64,000 bases of DNA from Oscillospiraceae bacterium. Its GTDB lineage: Bacteria; Bacillota; Clostridia; Oscillospirales; Acutalibacteraceae. Of the stretch, positions 16,140 through 24,776 are shown piece by piece (the first letter of the stretch is position 1; every line of letters starts with the position of its first letter). Under the pieces are notes generated by a model that was not told the origin of the DNA, ran no database searches, and saw only the letters and a list, made by a program, of their open reading frames with translations. The stretch covers positions 62,001 through 126,000 of the forward strand of contig DOQR01000009.1 of assembly GCA_003514385.1 (NCBI GenBank). Direction: 5' to 3'. Position numbers and translations under genes: made by a program.

Positions 16140-18518
16140 ATGTACAAGGTAATCAAAAGAGACGGCGCAGTCGCCGATTTTGATATAGCAAAGATATCTT
16201 CGGCTATATCAAAGGCTTTCGACGCGCTCAACAAGGAAACTCATCCGACGGTCATCGACTTGCTTGCGCTCAAGGTCACTTCAGACTTCGAGAGCAAGAT
16301 AAAGGACGGACTTATCGCCGTTGAGGACATTCAGGACAGCGTCGAGTCGGTGCTCAGCCAGGCGGGCTACGCCGATGTCGCAAAGGCCTATATTCTCTAC
16401 AGAAAGCAGCGCGAAAAAGTCAGAAACATGAAGTCGACCATCCTCGACTACAAGGAGCTGGTTGACAGCTACGTCAAGGTTTCCGACTGGCGCGTTAAAG
16501 AGAATTCGACCGTCACATATTCCGTCGGCGGACTGATTCTCAGCAACTCCGGCGCAATTACGGCTAACTACTGGCTCTCCGAGGTCTACGATGAAGAGAT
16601 AGCAAACGCCCACAGAAACGGCGACATCCACCTCCATGACCTCTCCATGCTCACCGGTTACTGCGCGGGCTGGTCTTTGAAGCAGCTCATTCAGGAAGGT
16701 CTCGGCGGCGTCCCCGGAAAGATAACCTCTTCTCCCGCAAGCCACCTTGCGACCCTCTGCAACCAGATGGTCAACTTCCTCGGTATCATGCAGAACGAGT
16801 GGGCGGGCGCTCAGGCGTTCTCCTCGTTCGATACCTATCTTGCCCCGTTTGTTAAGGTGGACAACCTCTCTTACCGCGAGGTCAAGAAGTGCATCGAGTC
16901 GTTCATCTTCGGCGTCAACACCCCCAGCCGCTGGGGCACTCAGGCTCCGTTCTCGAATATAACCCTTGACTGGACCGTTCCCAACGACCTTGCCGAGCTC
17001 AACGCCATTGTCGGCGGCAAGGAGATGCCCTTCAAGTACAAGGACTGCAAGAAAGAGATGGATATGGTCAACAAGGCGTTCATCGAGACCATGATAGAGG
17101 GCGACGCCAACGGACGCGGCTTCCAGTATCCCATCCCGACTTATTCCATAACCCGCGACTTTGACTGGTCGGATACTGAGAACAACAGACTTCTCTTCGA
17201 GATGACCGCAAAGTACGGCACACCTTATTTCTCTAACTACATCAACAGCGATATGGAGCCGAGCGATGTCCGCTCCATGTGCTGCAGACTGCGCCTCGAC
17301 CTGCGCGAGCTTCGCAAGAAGTCCGGCGGCTTCTTCGGCAGCGGCGAGAGCACCGGTTCTATAGGCGTTGTTACGATAAACATGCCGAGAATCGCATATC
17401 TTGCAGAGGATGAGGCGGACTTCTACCGCAGACTCGACAAGCTTATGGATATCTCCGCCCGTTCGCTCAGCGTTAAGCGTACGGTTATCACGAAGCTTCT
17501 CAACGAGGGTCTCTATCCCTACACCAGACGCTACCTCGGCACTTTCGAGAATCACTTCTCGACTATCGGCCTTATCGGCATGAACGAGGTCGGTCTCAAC
17601 GCCAAGTGGCTCAGAGCGGATATGACCCACGAGAAGACCCAGCAGTTCACCAAGGAAGTCCTCGACCATATGCGTGAGCGCCTCTCCGACTATCAGGAGA
17701 AGTACGGCGATCTCTACAACCTTGAGGCAACTCCCGCCGAGTCCACCACTTATCGTTTCGCAAAGCACGATGTCGCTCAGTTCCCGGATATCATCACCGC
17801 AGCGAAGGACGGCGGCACTCCCTATTACACCAACAGCTCGCATCTTCCTGTTTCGTTCTCGGAGGATATCTTTGAGGCGCTCGACATTCAGGATGATCTT
17901 CAGACGAGATACACCTCCGGCACAGTCTTCCACGCCTTCCTCGGCGAGAAGCTGCCCGACTGGACCTCGACTGCTTCTCTCGTGCGCAAGATAGCCGAGA
18001 ACTATAAGCTGCCCTATTACACGATCTCCCCGACCTACTCCGTGTGCAAGGATCACGGCTACATCGCGGGCGAGCACTTTACCTGCCCCGAGTGTGGCGG
18101 TCAGACCGAGGTCTACAGCCGTATCACCGGCTACTATCGCCCCGTCCAGAACTGGAACGACGGCAAGGCGCAGGAGTTCAAGGACAGAACCGTCTATAAC
18201 CTCGGCGCGTCTCATCTCAAGAATGAGCGCACCGTCATCCACACCGTGGAGGACGGCAAGCACGAGGATGCTCCCAAGGCATCAAACGGCGCAAGGGTCA
18301 TGCTCTTCACCACAAAGACCTGCCCCAACTGCAAGATAGCCTATACTCTGCTTGACAAGGCGAATATCGGCTACGAGAAGATTGATGCAGAGGCTCAGGA
18401 GGATCTGACGATGAAATACGGAATCAGACAGGCTCCGACTCTTATCGTCACCGACGGCGACGGATACGAGAGCTTCGTCAATCTTTCAAACATCAAAAAG
18501 TTCATTGAGCAGTGCTGA
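16140..18518 (+). CDS. nrdD: NrdD, anaerobic ribonucleoside-triphosphate reductase with C-terminal glutaredoxin-like domain
   Basis: 792 residues. ATG 16140 is preferred over 16134 and 16137 because GGAGG then lies seven bases away. The ATP-cone (about 1-95) starts MYKVIKRDGAVADFDI. The catalytic barrel includes FGVNTPSRWGTQ and the MCCRLR thiyl-cysteine region. Near the C-terminus are CKDHGY and CPECGG zinc ligands followed by the glycyl-radical loop SRITGYYRPV. Beyond the normal end, about 75 extra residues (VMLFTTKTCPNCKIAYTLL to the end) form a thioredoxin-fold/NrdH-like domain with CPNC. Class III enzymes reduce ribonucleoside triphosphates; this tail suggests thiol-based rather than formate-based electron supply. 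Confidence 0.95.
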   Translation: MYKVIKRDGAVADFDIAKISSAISKAFDALNKETHPTVIDLLALKVTSDFESKIKDGLIAVEDIQDSVESVLSQAGYADVAKAYILYRKQREKVRNMKSTILDYKELVDSYVKVSDWRVKENSTVTYSVGGLILSNSGAITANYWLSEVYDEEIANAHRNGDIHLHDLSMLTGYCAGWSLKQLIQEGLGGVPGKITSSPASHLATLCNQMVNFLGIMQNEWAGAQAFSSFDTYLAPFVKVDNLSYREVKKCIESFIFGVNTPSRWGTQAPFSNITLDWTVPNDLAELNAIVGGKEMPFKYKDCKKEMDMVNKAFIETMIEGDANGRGFQYPIPTYSITRDFDWSDTENNRLLFEMTAKYGTPYFSNYINSDMEPSDVRSMCCRLRLDLRELRKKSGGFFGSGESTGSIGVVTINMPRIAYLAEDEADFYRRLDKLMDISARSLSVKRTVITKLLNEGLYPYTRRYLGTFENHFSTIGLIGMNEVGLNAKWLRADMTHEKTQQFTKEVLDHMRERLSDYQEKYGDLYNLEATPAESTTYRFAKHDVAQFPDIITAAKDGGTPYYTNSSHLPVSFSEDIFEALDIQDDLQTRYTSGTVFHAFLGEKLPDWTSTASLVRKIAENYKLPYYTISPTYSVCKDHGYIAGEHFTCPECGGQTEVYSRITGYYRPVQNWNDGKAQEFKDRTVYNLGASHLKNERTVIHTVEDGKHEDAPKASNGARVMLFTTKTCPNCKIAYTLLDKANIGYEKIDAEAQEDLTMKYGIRQAPTLIVTDGDGYESFVNLSNIKKFIEQC

Positions 18519-18540
18519 TGCACTGATAAACGCTGGAAGA

Positions 18541-18571
18541 TCGGGTGGAGCGCGGCTTCACCCGGTTTTCG
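18541..18571 (+). terminator. Probable terminator between nrdD and trxB
   Basis: Stem CGGGTGGA/TTCACCCG with a 7-base loop, followed by a short T run (GTTTTC). The weak T tract suggests partial termination. Confidence 0.5.
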
Positions 18572-18613
18572 GCGCATTAAAGAAAAATTTTGCCATATTC
18601 AGAGGGAAAAGAA

Positions 18614-19525
18614 ATGCAGCAATTTGATATCGTTATCGTCGGCGCCGGCACAGCCGGACTCACGGCGGCAATCTATGCGCTCAGAGCGGGAAAAACCGTG
18701 CTCGTGACCGAGGGCGAGTCCTTCGGCGGTCAGATAACCTCTTCGCCGAGAGTTGAAAACTATCCGGGAATATCGCAGATAAGCGGCAGCGAATTTGCAG
18801 ATAACCTCGTTTCGCAGGCGATGGAGCTTGGCGCGGATGTTGAGCTTGAGCGGGTAATAAAAATAGTCGACGGAAAGATAAAAACCGTCATAACCGATTC
18901 AAACAGCTACCAGTGCAAGTGCGTTATAATCGCCACCGGAGCGCGCCACAGACCGCTCGGAGCGGACGGCGAAAACGACCTCGCGGGCAGGGGCGTATCC
19001 TACTGCGCGGTGTGCGACGGAGCTTTTTATAAGGGCAAGAATGTCGCCGTTGTCGGCGGCGGAGACAGCGCTCTCCAGTCCGCGCTCTTCCTCGCGTCTT
19101 ACTGCAAGAGCGTAACGCTTATTCACAGACGCGATGAGTTCAGGGGCGAAAAGGCTCTTGTCAAGAAGCTCGGCGAGAAAGATAACATAAAGGTTCTCAT
19201 GAACACGAAGGTAGTCAAGCTCATCGGCAGCGACGAGCTCGACGGCATAAAGATAGCAACAGGCGACGAGGAGCCCCATTCCATTCCGATGGACGGTGTT
19301 TTTATTGCGGTCGGTCAGATGCCGAACAACGAGAGCTTCAAGGATGTTGCAGACCTCGATGACTATGGTTATATCATCGCGGACGAGAGCTGCAGAACAA
19401 AGACACCCGGCGTCTTCACCGCGGGCGACTGCCGCACAAAGGAAGTGCGCCAGCTGACCACCGCAGCGGCGGACGGCTCCGTAGCGGCACTCGCGGCTTG
19501 CAGCTATATAGACAATATGGAATAA
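18614..19525 (+). CDS. trxB: Thioredoxin reductase-like flavoprotein
   Basis: 303 residues from ATG 18614, eight bases after GAGGG. The FAD-binding GxGxxG is in FDIVIVGAGTAGLTAAIYA, the redox-active CxxC in SYCAVCDGAFYKGK (about residue 135), the NAD(P)H-binding GGGDSA in VAVVGGGDSALQSA, and the second FAD motif in GVFTAGDCRTKEVRQL. It reduces thioredoxin or a glutaredoxin-like partner using NAD(P)H. Since it follows nrdD, whose C-terminus carries a CPNC redox domain, that domain is a likely partner. This is an inference from position and fold. A terminator follows. Confidence 0.92.
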   Translation: MQQFDIVIVGAGTAGLTAAIYALRAGKTVLVTEGESFGGQITSSPRVENYPGISQISGSEFADNLVSQAMELGADVELERVIKIVDGKIKTVITDSNSYQCKCVIIATGARHRPLGADGENDLAGRGVSYCAVCDGAFYKGKNVAVVGGGDSALQSALFLASYCKSVTLIHRRDEFRGEKALVKKLGEKDNIKVLMNTKVVKLIGSDELDGIKIATGDEEPHSIPMDGVFIAVGQMPNNESFKDVADLDDYGYIIADESCRTKTPGVFTAGDCRTKEVRQLTTAAADGSVAALAACSYIDNME

Positions 19526-19531
19526 GATAAG

Positions 19532-19557
19532 CACCCGGGGATGCCCTCGGGTGTTTT
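19532..19557 (+). terminator. Terminator after trxB
   Basis: CACCCG(A/G-rich)CGGGTG hairpin followed by TTTT, seven bases after the trxB stop. Confidence 0.75.
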
Positions 19558-19597
19558 GAATTATCAGCGCAAAAATCTATATGTTAATCTGCGTTGC

Positions 19598-19626
19598 TTG
19601 CGGCAACGGGCGGTAGGGGATACAAT
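19598..19626 (+). promoter_or_regulatory. Putative promoter of the XRE membrane regulator
   Basis: TTGCGG, 17-base spacer, TACAAT. A GTTGC/GCAAC inverted repeat (about 19593-19607) overlaps the -35 and could be an autoregulatory operator; this is only a suggestion. Confidence 0.5.
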
Positions 19627-19660
19627 GTCGGTAACGACTGACAGAAAGGCGGTTATACCG

Positions 19661-20167
19661 ATGCTCAATGAAAACATCAAAACTATCAGAAAATCAAAAG
19701 GACTCTCGCAGGAGGAGCTCGCGGTCAAGCTGAATGTCGTGCGACAGACCGTGTCCAAATGGGAGCAGGGGTTGTCCGTTCCCGATTCGGATATGCTCAT
19801 ATCTTTGTCGGAAGCGCTCGAAACTCCCGTGAGCACACTGCTCGGCGAGAATGTCGCAAAGCAGGAAGCGGACGAATTGAAAGCGATATGCGAAAAGCTC
19901 GAGGTGATAAACCTGCAGCTCGCGCGAAGAAAAAATGCGAGAAGAGCGGCACTTCACTGGCTGTTTATTGCACTCTGCGCGGCTATAATAATTATCTCGG
20001 CGGTGCTGATATCGCTCGGCAGCCCGTATCTCGGCTGGAATTTCGGCGACCCGGAAACTGCGGTTTTCGGCACGGTTTATCATGTGTTCGAGTGGCTGTT
20101 TGTCCGATTCGCGCCGATAGCTTTTGTCGGTTCGCTCGTCGGAGCTTTTATGACGCGAAAGAAATGA
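19661..20167 (+). CDS. XRE-family helix-turn-helix regulator with membrane segments
   Basis: 168 residues from ATG 19661. The first 65 residues form a clear HTH_3 domain (IRKSKGLSQEELAVKLNVVRQTVSKWEQGLSVPDSDML). A charged linker rich in Glu, Lys and Arg follows (about 75-105), then two hydrophobic helices (about 110-130 and 145-165). Such HTH-plus-membrane proteins are common in clostridia and usually regulate adjacent or their own genes in response to envelope signals, but the target here is unknown. It is in its own unit between the trxB terminator and a hairpin at 20181. Confidence 0.83.
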   Translation: MLNENIKTIRKSKGLSQEELAVKLNVVRQTVSKWEQGLSVPDSDMLISLSEALETPVSTLLGENVAKQEADELKAICEKLEVINLQLARRKNARRAALHWLFIALCAAIIIISAVLISLGSPYLGWNFGDPETAVFGTVYHVFEWLFVRFAPIAFVGSLVGAFMTRKK

Positions 20168-20180
20168 TTTGTTTGATTTG

Positions 20181-20207
20181 CCCTCTGCCGATTGGCAGGG
20201 GGATTTT
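20181..20207 (+). terminator. Terminator after the XRE membrane regulator
   Basis: CCCTCTGCC/GGCAGGGGG stem with a GATT loop, then ATTTTT. Confidence 0.8.
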
Positions 20208-20212
20208 TCGCG

Positions 20213-20240
20213 TTGAAAATGCGGCGGGATGTGGTATAAT
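20213..20240 (+). promoter_or_regulatory. Promoter for the flavodoxin-fold reductase
   Basis: TTGAAA, 16-base spacer, TATAAT; 53 bases upstream of the ATG. Confidence 0.75.
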
Positions 20241-20293
20241 CAAAGCGGGAAATCAGTAAAATTTTTAATATATATGAGAAAGAGGTATGAAAA

Positions 20294-20911
20294 ATGAAAG
20301 TTCTCATTATCAACGGCAGCCCGAGAATAAACGGCAACACTTCGCTCGCCATCAAAGAAATGGAAAAGATTTTTGAGGCGCAGGGTGTTGAGACCGAGAC
20401 GGTGCAGGTCGGCAATATGAATGTCAGGGGCTGCATCGCCTGCAGGCGGTGCGGTGAACTCGGGAAATGCGTCTTTGACGATATAGTCAATGAGCTTGCG
20501 CCGAAATTCCGCGAGGCGGACGGCCTTGTTGTGGCGAGTCCCGTCTATTATGCCTCCGCAAACGCGACGCTGATAGCCGTCCTCGACAGACTTTTTTACA
20601 GCACGCCTTTTGACAAGACCATGAAGGTCGGCGCGAGCGTAGTCTGCGCAAGGCGCGGCGGATGTTCCGCGACATTTGACGAGCTGAATAAGTATTTCAC
20701 TATATCCAATATGCCGATAGCTTCGAGCCAGTATTGGAACTCGATCCACGGGCGCGAAAAGGGCGAAGCCGACATGGACGAGGAGGGAAAGCAGACCATG
20801 CGCACGCTCGCGCGGAATATGACTTTCCTTATGAAGAGTATCGCTCTGGGCAAAGAAAAATTCGGGCTTCCGGAGACGGAAGAACACGCATGGACGCATT
20901 TTATCAGATAA
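20294..20911 (+). CDS. NAD(P)H-dependent FMN reductase / iron-sulfur flavoprotein family
   Basis: 205 residues with a flavodoxin-like fold. The phosphate-binding loop is INGSPRINGNTS at the N-terminus, followed by the cysteine set CIACRRCGELGKC (about residues 47-59), typical of members that may bind an Fe-S cluster, and SPVYYASANA around the flavin. These proteins reduce quinones, flavins or metals, or move electrons in anaerobes; the physiological partner is not visible. A single-gene unit bounded by its own promoter and a strong terminator. Confidence 0.87.
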   Translation: MKVLIINGSPRINGNTSLAIKEMEKIFEAQGVETETVQVGNMNVRGCIACRRCGELGKCVFDDIVNELAPKFREADGLVVASPVYYASANATLIAVLDRLFYSTPFDKTMKVGASVVCARRGGCSATFDELNKYFTISNMPIASSQYWNSIHGREKGEADMDEEGKQTMRTLARNMTFLMKSIALGKEKFGLPETEEHAWTHFIR

Positions 20912-20920
20912 AAATCCGAT

Positions 20921-20952
20921 GAGGCTCCCCGCCTTGGGGAGCCTCTATTCTT
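20921..20952 (+). terminator. Terminator after the FMN reductase
   Basis: Perfect 10-bp GAGGCTCCCC/GGGGAGCCTC stem with a 5-base loop, followed by a T-rich tail. Confidence 0.85.
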
Positions 20953-21085
20953 ATGCGCGGACGCACAGCCGCGGCTCCCCTGCGGACAGAAATCTGTCAC
21001 CTTCGGCATATCCGCGCTTGTTTTGGATTTCGTGGGGAACGACCCCATAGCATAATATGCCGAAAGGGTGAAAACGGACAGCCGC

Positions 21086-21135
21086 AAAATAAAAACAGCC
21101 GCCGTATTCAGCGTGAAAAACCGAATCGGCGGCTG
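21086..21135 (-). terminator. Terminator of the PHP / alpha-beta hydrolase operon
   Basis: Minus-strand CAGCCGCC/GGCGGCTG stem with an inner GATTC/GAATA pairing, followed by TTTTTATTTT. It lies just past the stop at 21149. The rest of 20953-21085 contains no gene that I can support. Confidence 0.82.
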
Positions 21136-21148
21136 CTAAATTTATATA

Positions 21149-21997
21149 TCAGAGTGTGTCAAAAAATCCCTTGGCGAGCACATAAGCCTGCTTGCCGTCG
21201 TGCGACATATATGTTGAGTGTCCCGCGCCCTTGATTATCGCGATGCGGCTGTTGGGGATTTTTCTGTACATATACGCCGTATCGGAGGGCCACATAATAT
21301 CATGCTCGCCCGCGACAATATAGGTCGGCGCAGTTATCTCGCCGAGCATTTCGGCAGTGATATCAGGCAGGGTGAGCATCATGTCATTGAGCTTATCGTG
21401 GTGGAACATATTGTTGAATTTCACGCCGATGATAAAATACGGCTTCATCGTCTTGGGGCTCGTATTCGCGCCGCAGGATATTATCGCACCGGGGATGTCC
21501 GGGTATCTCGCGGCGAGCGTCAGCGCGATGATGCCGCCGTCGCTGTGCCCCATGATATATGGCTTTCTGAGCTTCATCGCGGCGATGAACTGTGCGGTGT
21601 CGTCCGCCATGGATTCATAGTCTATCGTGCCCGGGTCGCTGCTCTGTCCGTGGCAGCGGCTCTCAATCACATAGACTGTGTAGTCGTTGGCGAGATAGCT
21701 TGCCGCCTCGGCAAGCGACTTCGCGCTGCCGCCGTTTCCGTGGATTAAGACAAGGGGCTGCTCGCCGTTGCCGTAAACGACATAGTGCATCCTGACATTT
21801 TTGAGCTGAACAAAACCGTCGCGCACCGGCTCCTGCGGCGCGGGAAGCGACGAGGTGTCGAGCGTGATAAGATTATATTTTTTCGAGTCGATGCGGTTCT
21901 TTATTCTGTATGTGCCGAACCCGGCGGCGACCGCCAGCGCTATGCATCCGACGGTTATCGCGGCGATTTTAAGCCCCTTTTTCGATGATTTTTTCAT
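21149..21997 (-). CDS. Alpha/beta-hydrolase, membrane anchored
   Basis: 282 residues. A basic start and a single hydrophobic segment (IAAITVGCIALAVAAGFGTY, about 10-29) anchor it, leaving the catalytic domain outside. The fold markers are LVLIHGNGGSAKS (oxyanion region), the nucleophile elbow IMGHSDGGIIAL, an acid in VAGEHDIMW and His in GAGHSTYM. It probably hydrolyses an ester or amide; the substrate is unknown. Its ATG overlaps the stop of the upstream PHP gene by four bases (ATGA), so the two products are probably made in fixed ratio and may act on one pathway. Confidence 0.87.
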   Translation of the reverse strand: MKKSSKKGLKIAAITVGCIALAVAAGFGTYRIKNRIDSKKYNLITLDTSSLPAPQEPVRDGFVQLKNVRMHYVVYGNGEQPLVLIHGNGGSAKSLAEAASYLANDYTVYVIESRCHGQSSDPGTIDYESMADDTAQFIAAMKLRKPYIMGHSDGGIIALTLAARYPDIPGAIISCGANTSPKTMKPYFIIGVKFNNMFHHDKLNDMMLTLPDITAEMLGEITAPTYIVAGEHDIMWPSDTAYMYRKIPNSRIAIIKGAGHSTYMSHDGKQAYVLAKGFFDTL

Positions 21998-23253
21998 TTC
22001 TTTTTCTCCTGCCTGCGGCGTTTTCTGTATGCTATTTCGCGGGATATCTCCTGACCGAGAACATAGAATCTGGTGCTCTTGAATTTATCTTCGGCGCGTT
22101 CTATTTTGCGCTGCTGCGGCGTGATATTGCGCAGGGTCACTTCATGCATATTGCCGTCGTCGAGCACGAACGCCTGAGTCAGGCATATGCCGCCCTTGCC
22201 GAGCAGCTGAGCGCGGACATAGCAGCCGATGTTCTGCGACGCGGCGATGAGATCGATTTTTTCGCCCTCAGCGATTATTTTTCCGTTTGATATCCACTGC
22301 ACGCGATTATAATTTTTGCCCTCGATGCTTATGCTCTGCTCATTTTCATTCGCGGTTATGCGCGTGACGGTCGGATATTCGCCCTCGCCGACAAAATCTT
22401 TACCGAGCTCGTATACCGCGCGCCTGCCGACAGAAAAAAATGTGCCGTTCTCCATGCCGCGGCGGACGGTCTGCTCCGTCCTGTCCGGCAGAATAAAATC
22501 CATGAAACTCGTGTCGATATCGGAGAGCACATGGGCGTCGCTGTTCGCGAAGCCCCAGACATTTCTGCCGCTCGGTATGACCGCCGAAAGCAGTTCGTCC
22601 CAGAGTATGCGGTCGGCGCAGGTGACGGTGTCGATGCGGTTGAACGCCTCGATGCCGAGGCACGACGGATATCTTTTTAATATATCGGCAAACAGCTCAA
22701 TATTCTTTTTCTCGTGAGCGTGGTTCACATCGACGTATGATTCGAGCCAGTCGCCGGGGTGGTTTATGACGGAAAGCCCACCGCTCTCGGCGACGCCCTT
22801 GACCGGCCCTTCAAAGTCGTTTTCGTGCCCGACGAGTCCCTGACCGTATTCGGTGAAAAAGCCGTTGACATGGGCTTTTGTGAACACGGCGGTGTTTATC
22901 TCGATTCCGTATCTTAAATCGGTCATGCCGCGCCCGCGGTTTTTGTATGTGCCGTCGAGTATCGCGCCGTACTCCTCGTCGCTGAGCCATGTCGGCTTTT
23001 TTATAATGGAGCTGACTGAGAGCACGGGGATGCGCCGGGGCTTCTGATTCCAGCCGTGGTTCACGACTCCGTGGTCCGTCATGGCGAGAATGTCAAAGTC
23101 CGCGTCGTAATATGCCTTTATCATGTCCGAAAAATCGACCTGCGCGTCGCTCGCGGTCGAGTGCGTGTGCAGATTGGTTTTGTAGTGGTGCCAGCTGTCC
23201 CAGTCAACGCCGGCATAGGGGTTCGTTATCTTGAATTTTCTCAAAGTGAGCAC
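21994..23253 (-). CDS. PHP-domain metallohydrolase with C-terminal beta domain
   Basis: 419 residues. The PHP metal motifs are clear: TNLHTHSTASD (residues about 27-37), AMTDHGVVNHGW, then VINHPGDW and FANSDAH. After about residue 300 the protein continues with a beta-rich segment of the kind seen in CehA/McbA-type hydrolases. PHP proteins use two or three metals to cleave phosphoesters or related bonds. There is no polymerase or nucleic-acid motif. The gene is first in a two-gene unit, translationally coupled to the membrane-anchored hydrolase, and has its own promoter. Confidence 0.85.
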   Translation of the reverse strand: MLTLRKFKITNPYAGVDWDSWHHYKTNLHTHSTASDAQVDFSDMIKAYYDADFDILAMTDHGVVNHGWNQKPRRIPVLSVSSIIKKPTWLSDEEYGAILDGTYKNRGRGMTDLRYGIEINTAVFTKAHVNGFFTEYGQGLVGHENDFEGPVKGVAESGGLSVINHPGDWLESYVDVNHAHEKKNIELFADILKRYPSCLGIEAFNRIDTVTCADRILWDELLSAVIPSGRNVWGFANSDAHVLSDIDTSFMDFILPDRTEQTVRRGMENGTFFSVGRRAVYELGKDFVGEGEYPTVTRITANENEQSISIEGKNYNRVQWISNGKIIAEGEKIDLIAASQNIGCYVRAQLLGKGGICLTQAFVLDDGNMHEVTLRNITPQQRKIERAEDKFKSTRFYVLGQEISREIAYRKRRRQEKKK

Positions 23254-23280
23254 CTCTTGAAAACAAATTTATCCGCTCTT

Positions 23281-23309
23281 ATATTACAGAAAATTAATCT
23301 TTTTGTCAA
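23281..23309 (-). promoter_or_regulatory. Promoter for the PHP operon
   Basis: Minus strand TTGACA, 17-base spacer, TAATAT, 28 bases before the start codon. Confidence 0.7.
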
Positions 23310-23318
23310 CGCGTACTA

Positions 23319-23347
23319 TTGCTTATATCGGCGGCGGAGGTTATAAT
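23319..23347 (+). promoter_or_regulatory. Promoter for uxaC-gcvH-like
   Basis: TTGCTT, 17-base spacer, TATAAT, 31 bases before the uxaC ATG. It lies back to back with the PHP promoter. Confidence 0.7.
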
Positions 23348-23378
23348 AATATCAACGAGAAATCGGGAGGAGATACGA

Positions 23379-24776
23379 ATGAAAGCTTTTATGGACAAGG
23401 ATTTTCTGCTTGAGAGCGACACCGCGCGCGAGCTTTTCGCCGCGGCTAACGAGATGCCGATATTCGACTGGCACTGTCACCTGTCGCCCAAGGAAATATA
23501 CGAGAACCGCGCGCCCGAGGATATAGCATGGCTCTGGCTCGCGGGCGATCACTACAAGTGGCGCGCAATGCGCTCCTGCGGTGTTGAGGAGAAATACATC
23601 ACGGGCGACGCCTCCCCGCGTGAAAAATTCATGGCGTGGGCGAAGATAATGCCGTATCTTCTCGGCAACCCGCTCTATCACTGGACTCACCTCGAGCTTC
23701 AGAGATATTTTGACATATATGAGCCGCTGAGCGAAAAGACGGCGGAGGATATCTGGAACCGCGCGAACGCGAAGATAGCGGCTGGCGGATTCACCCCGCG
23801 CGAGCTTATCGAAAACTCGAATGTCGTGTGTCTCTGCACTACCGACGACGCGGCGGACAGCCTCGAATATCACAAGCTCATCGCCGAGGACAAGAGCTTC
23901 AAATGCCGCGTTATCCCGGCGTTCAGACCCGACAAGGCGCTCGGCATCGAGCTGCCCGGCTACCGCGACTGGGTGAAGGCTCTTGAAAAAGCTTCGGGCG
24001 AAAAAGTCGACAGCTACGAAAAGCTTACCGAAGTGCTCCTGAGCCGAATCGACCTGTTTGAAAAGATGGGCTGCCGCGCGAGCGATCACGCATTTACCCG
24101 CGTGCCCTATAAGCGCGCAGATGCGGCGGAGCTCGACAGAGTGTTCAAAAAGGCTCTCGGCGGCGAGGAGTTGAGCGAATGTGAAGTTGACGAATACAAG
24201 ACCGAGCTTATGCGCTTCTTTGCAAAAGAATACGCGCGCCGCGGCTGGGGCATGGAGATACACATCGGCGCAACGCGCAACAACAATTCGCGTATGTTTA
24301 AATCCCTCGGCCCGGACAGCGGCTTCGACTCAATAGCCGACCACGAGGTTGCGGACAATCTGTCGCGCCTGCTCGACTCCCTCGATGTTGAAGATCTTCT
24401 GCCAAAGACCATACTCTTCACGCTCAACCCCAAGGACAACTATGTTCTCGGCGCGATGCTCGGCAACTTCCAGAATTCGCAGGCGGCATCGAAGATTCAG
24501 TTCGGCTCGGCGTGGTGGTTCAACGACAATATCGACGGCATGCGCGAGCAGATGAAAGCGCTCGCGAACACCGGCGTGCTTTCTAAATTCGTCGGCATGG
24601 TGACGGATTCGCGCTCGTTCCTGTCCTATCCTCGCCACGAATATTTCCGCCGCATACTCTGCGATCTCATCGGCAGCATGGTTGAGCGCGGACTCTATCC
24701 CGCTGATATGGATACGCTCAAGAAGATAGTCTGCGACATCTCGTTCAACAACGCGAAGGAATATTTCGGGATATGA
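23379..24776 (+). CDS. uxaC: Glucuronate isomerase
   Basis: 465 residues from ATG 23379 (GGGAGGAG upstream). UxaC hallmarks are MPIFDWHCHLSPKEIYENR with the metal-binding HCH near the N-terminus, WLAGDHYKWRAMRSCGV, MEIHIGATRNNN, and the C-terminal GMVTDSRSFLSYPRHEYFRRILCDLIG. It is an amidohydrolase-fold enzyme converting D-glucuronate to D-fructuronate (and galacturonate to tagaturonate). The next steps, fructuronate reductase and mannonate dehydratase, are encoded at 28.9-30.8 kb on the other strand. The stop overlaps the start of a GcvH-like gene by four bases, an unusual partner. Confidence 0.96.
   Translation: MKAFMDKDFLLESDTARELFAAANEMPIFDWHCHLSPKEIYENRAPEDIAWLWLAGDHYKWRAMRSCGVEEKYITGDASPREKFMAWAKIMPYLLGNPLYHWTHLELQRYFDIYEPLSEKTAEDIWNRANAKIAAGGFTPRELIENSNVVCLCTTDDAADSLEYHKLIAEDKSFKCRVIPAFRPDKALGIELPGYRDWVKALEKASGEKVDSYEKLTEVLLSRIDLFEKMGCRASDHAFTRVPYKRADAAELDRVFKKALGGEELSECEVDEYKTELMRFFAKEYARRGWGMEIHIGATRNNNSRMFKSLGPDSGFDSIADHEVADNLSRLLDSLDVEDLLPKTILFTLNPKDNYVLGAMLGNFQNSQAASKIQFGSAWWFNDNIDGMREQMKALANTGVLSKFVGMVTDSRSFLSYPRHEYFRRILCDLIGSMVERGLYPADMDTLKKIVCDISFNNAKEYFGI

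Noticed and set aside
16281..18263. 660-residue minus-strand open frame
   Set aside because: Antisense to nrdD; long antisense frames arise from GC-rich codon bias. No domain is recognisable.
19541..19660. N-terminal extension of the XRE membrane regulator
   Set aside because: It overlaps the trxB terminator and the promoter; the HTH begins at ATG 19661 with a suitable ribosome site.
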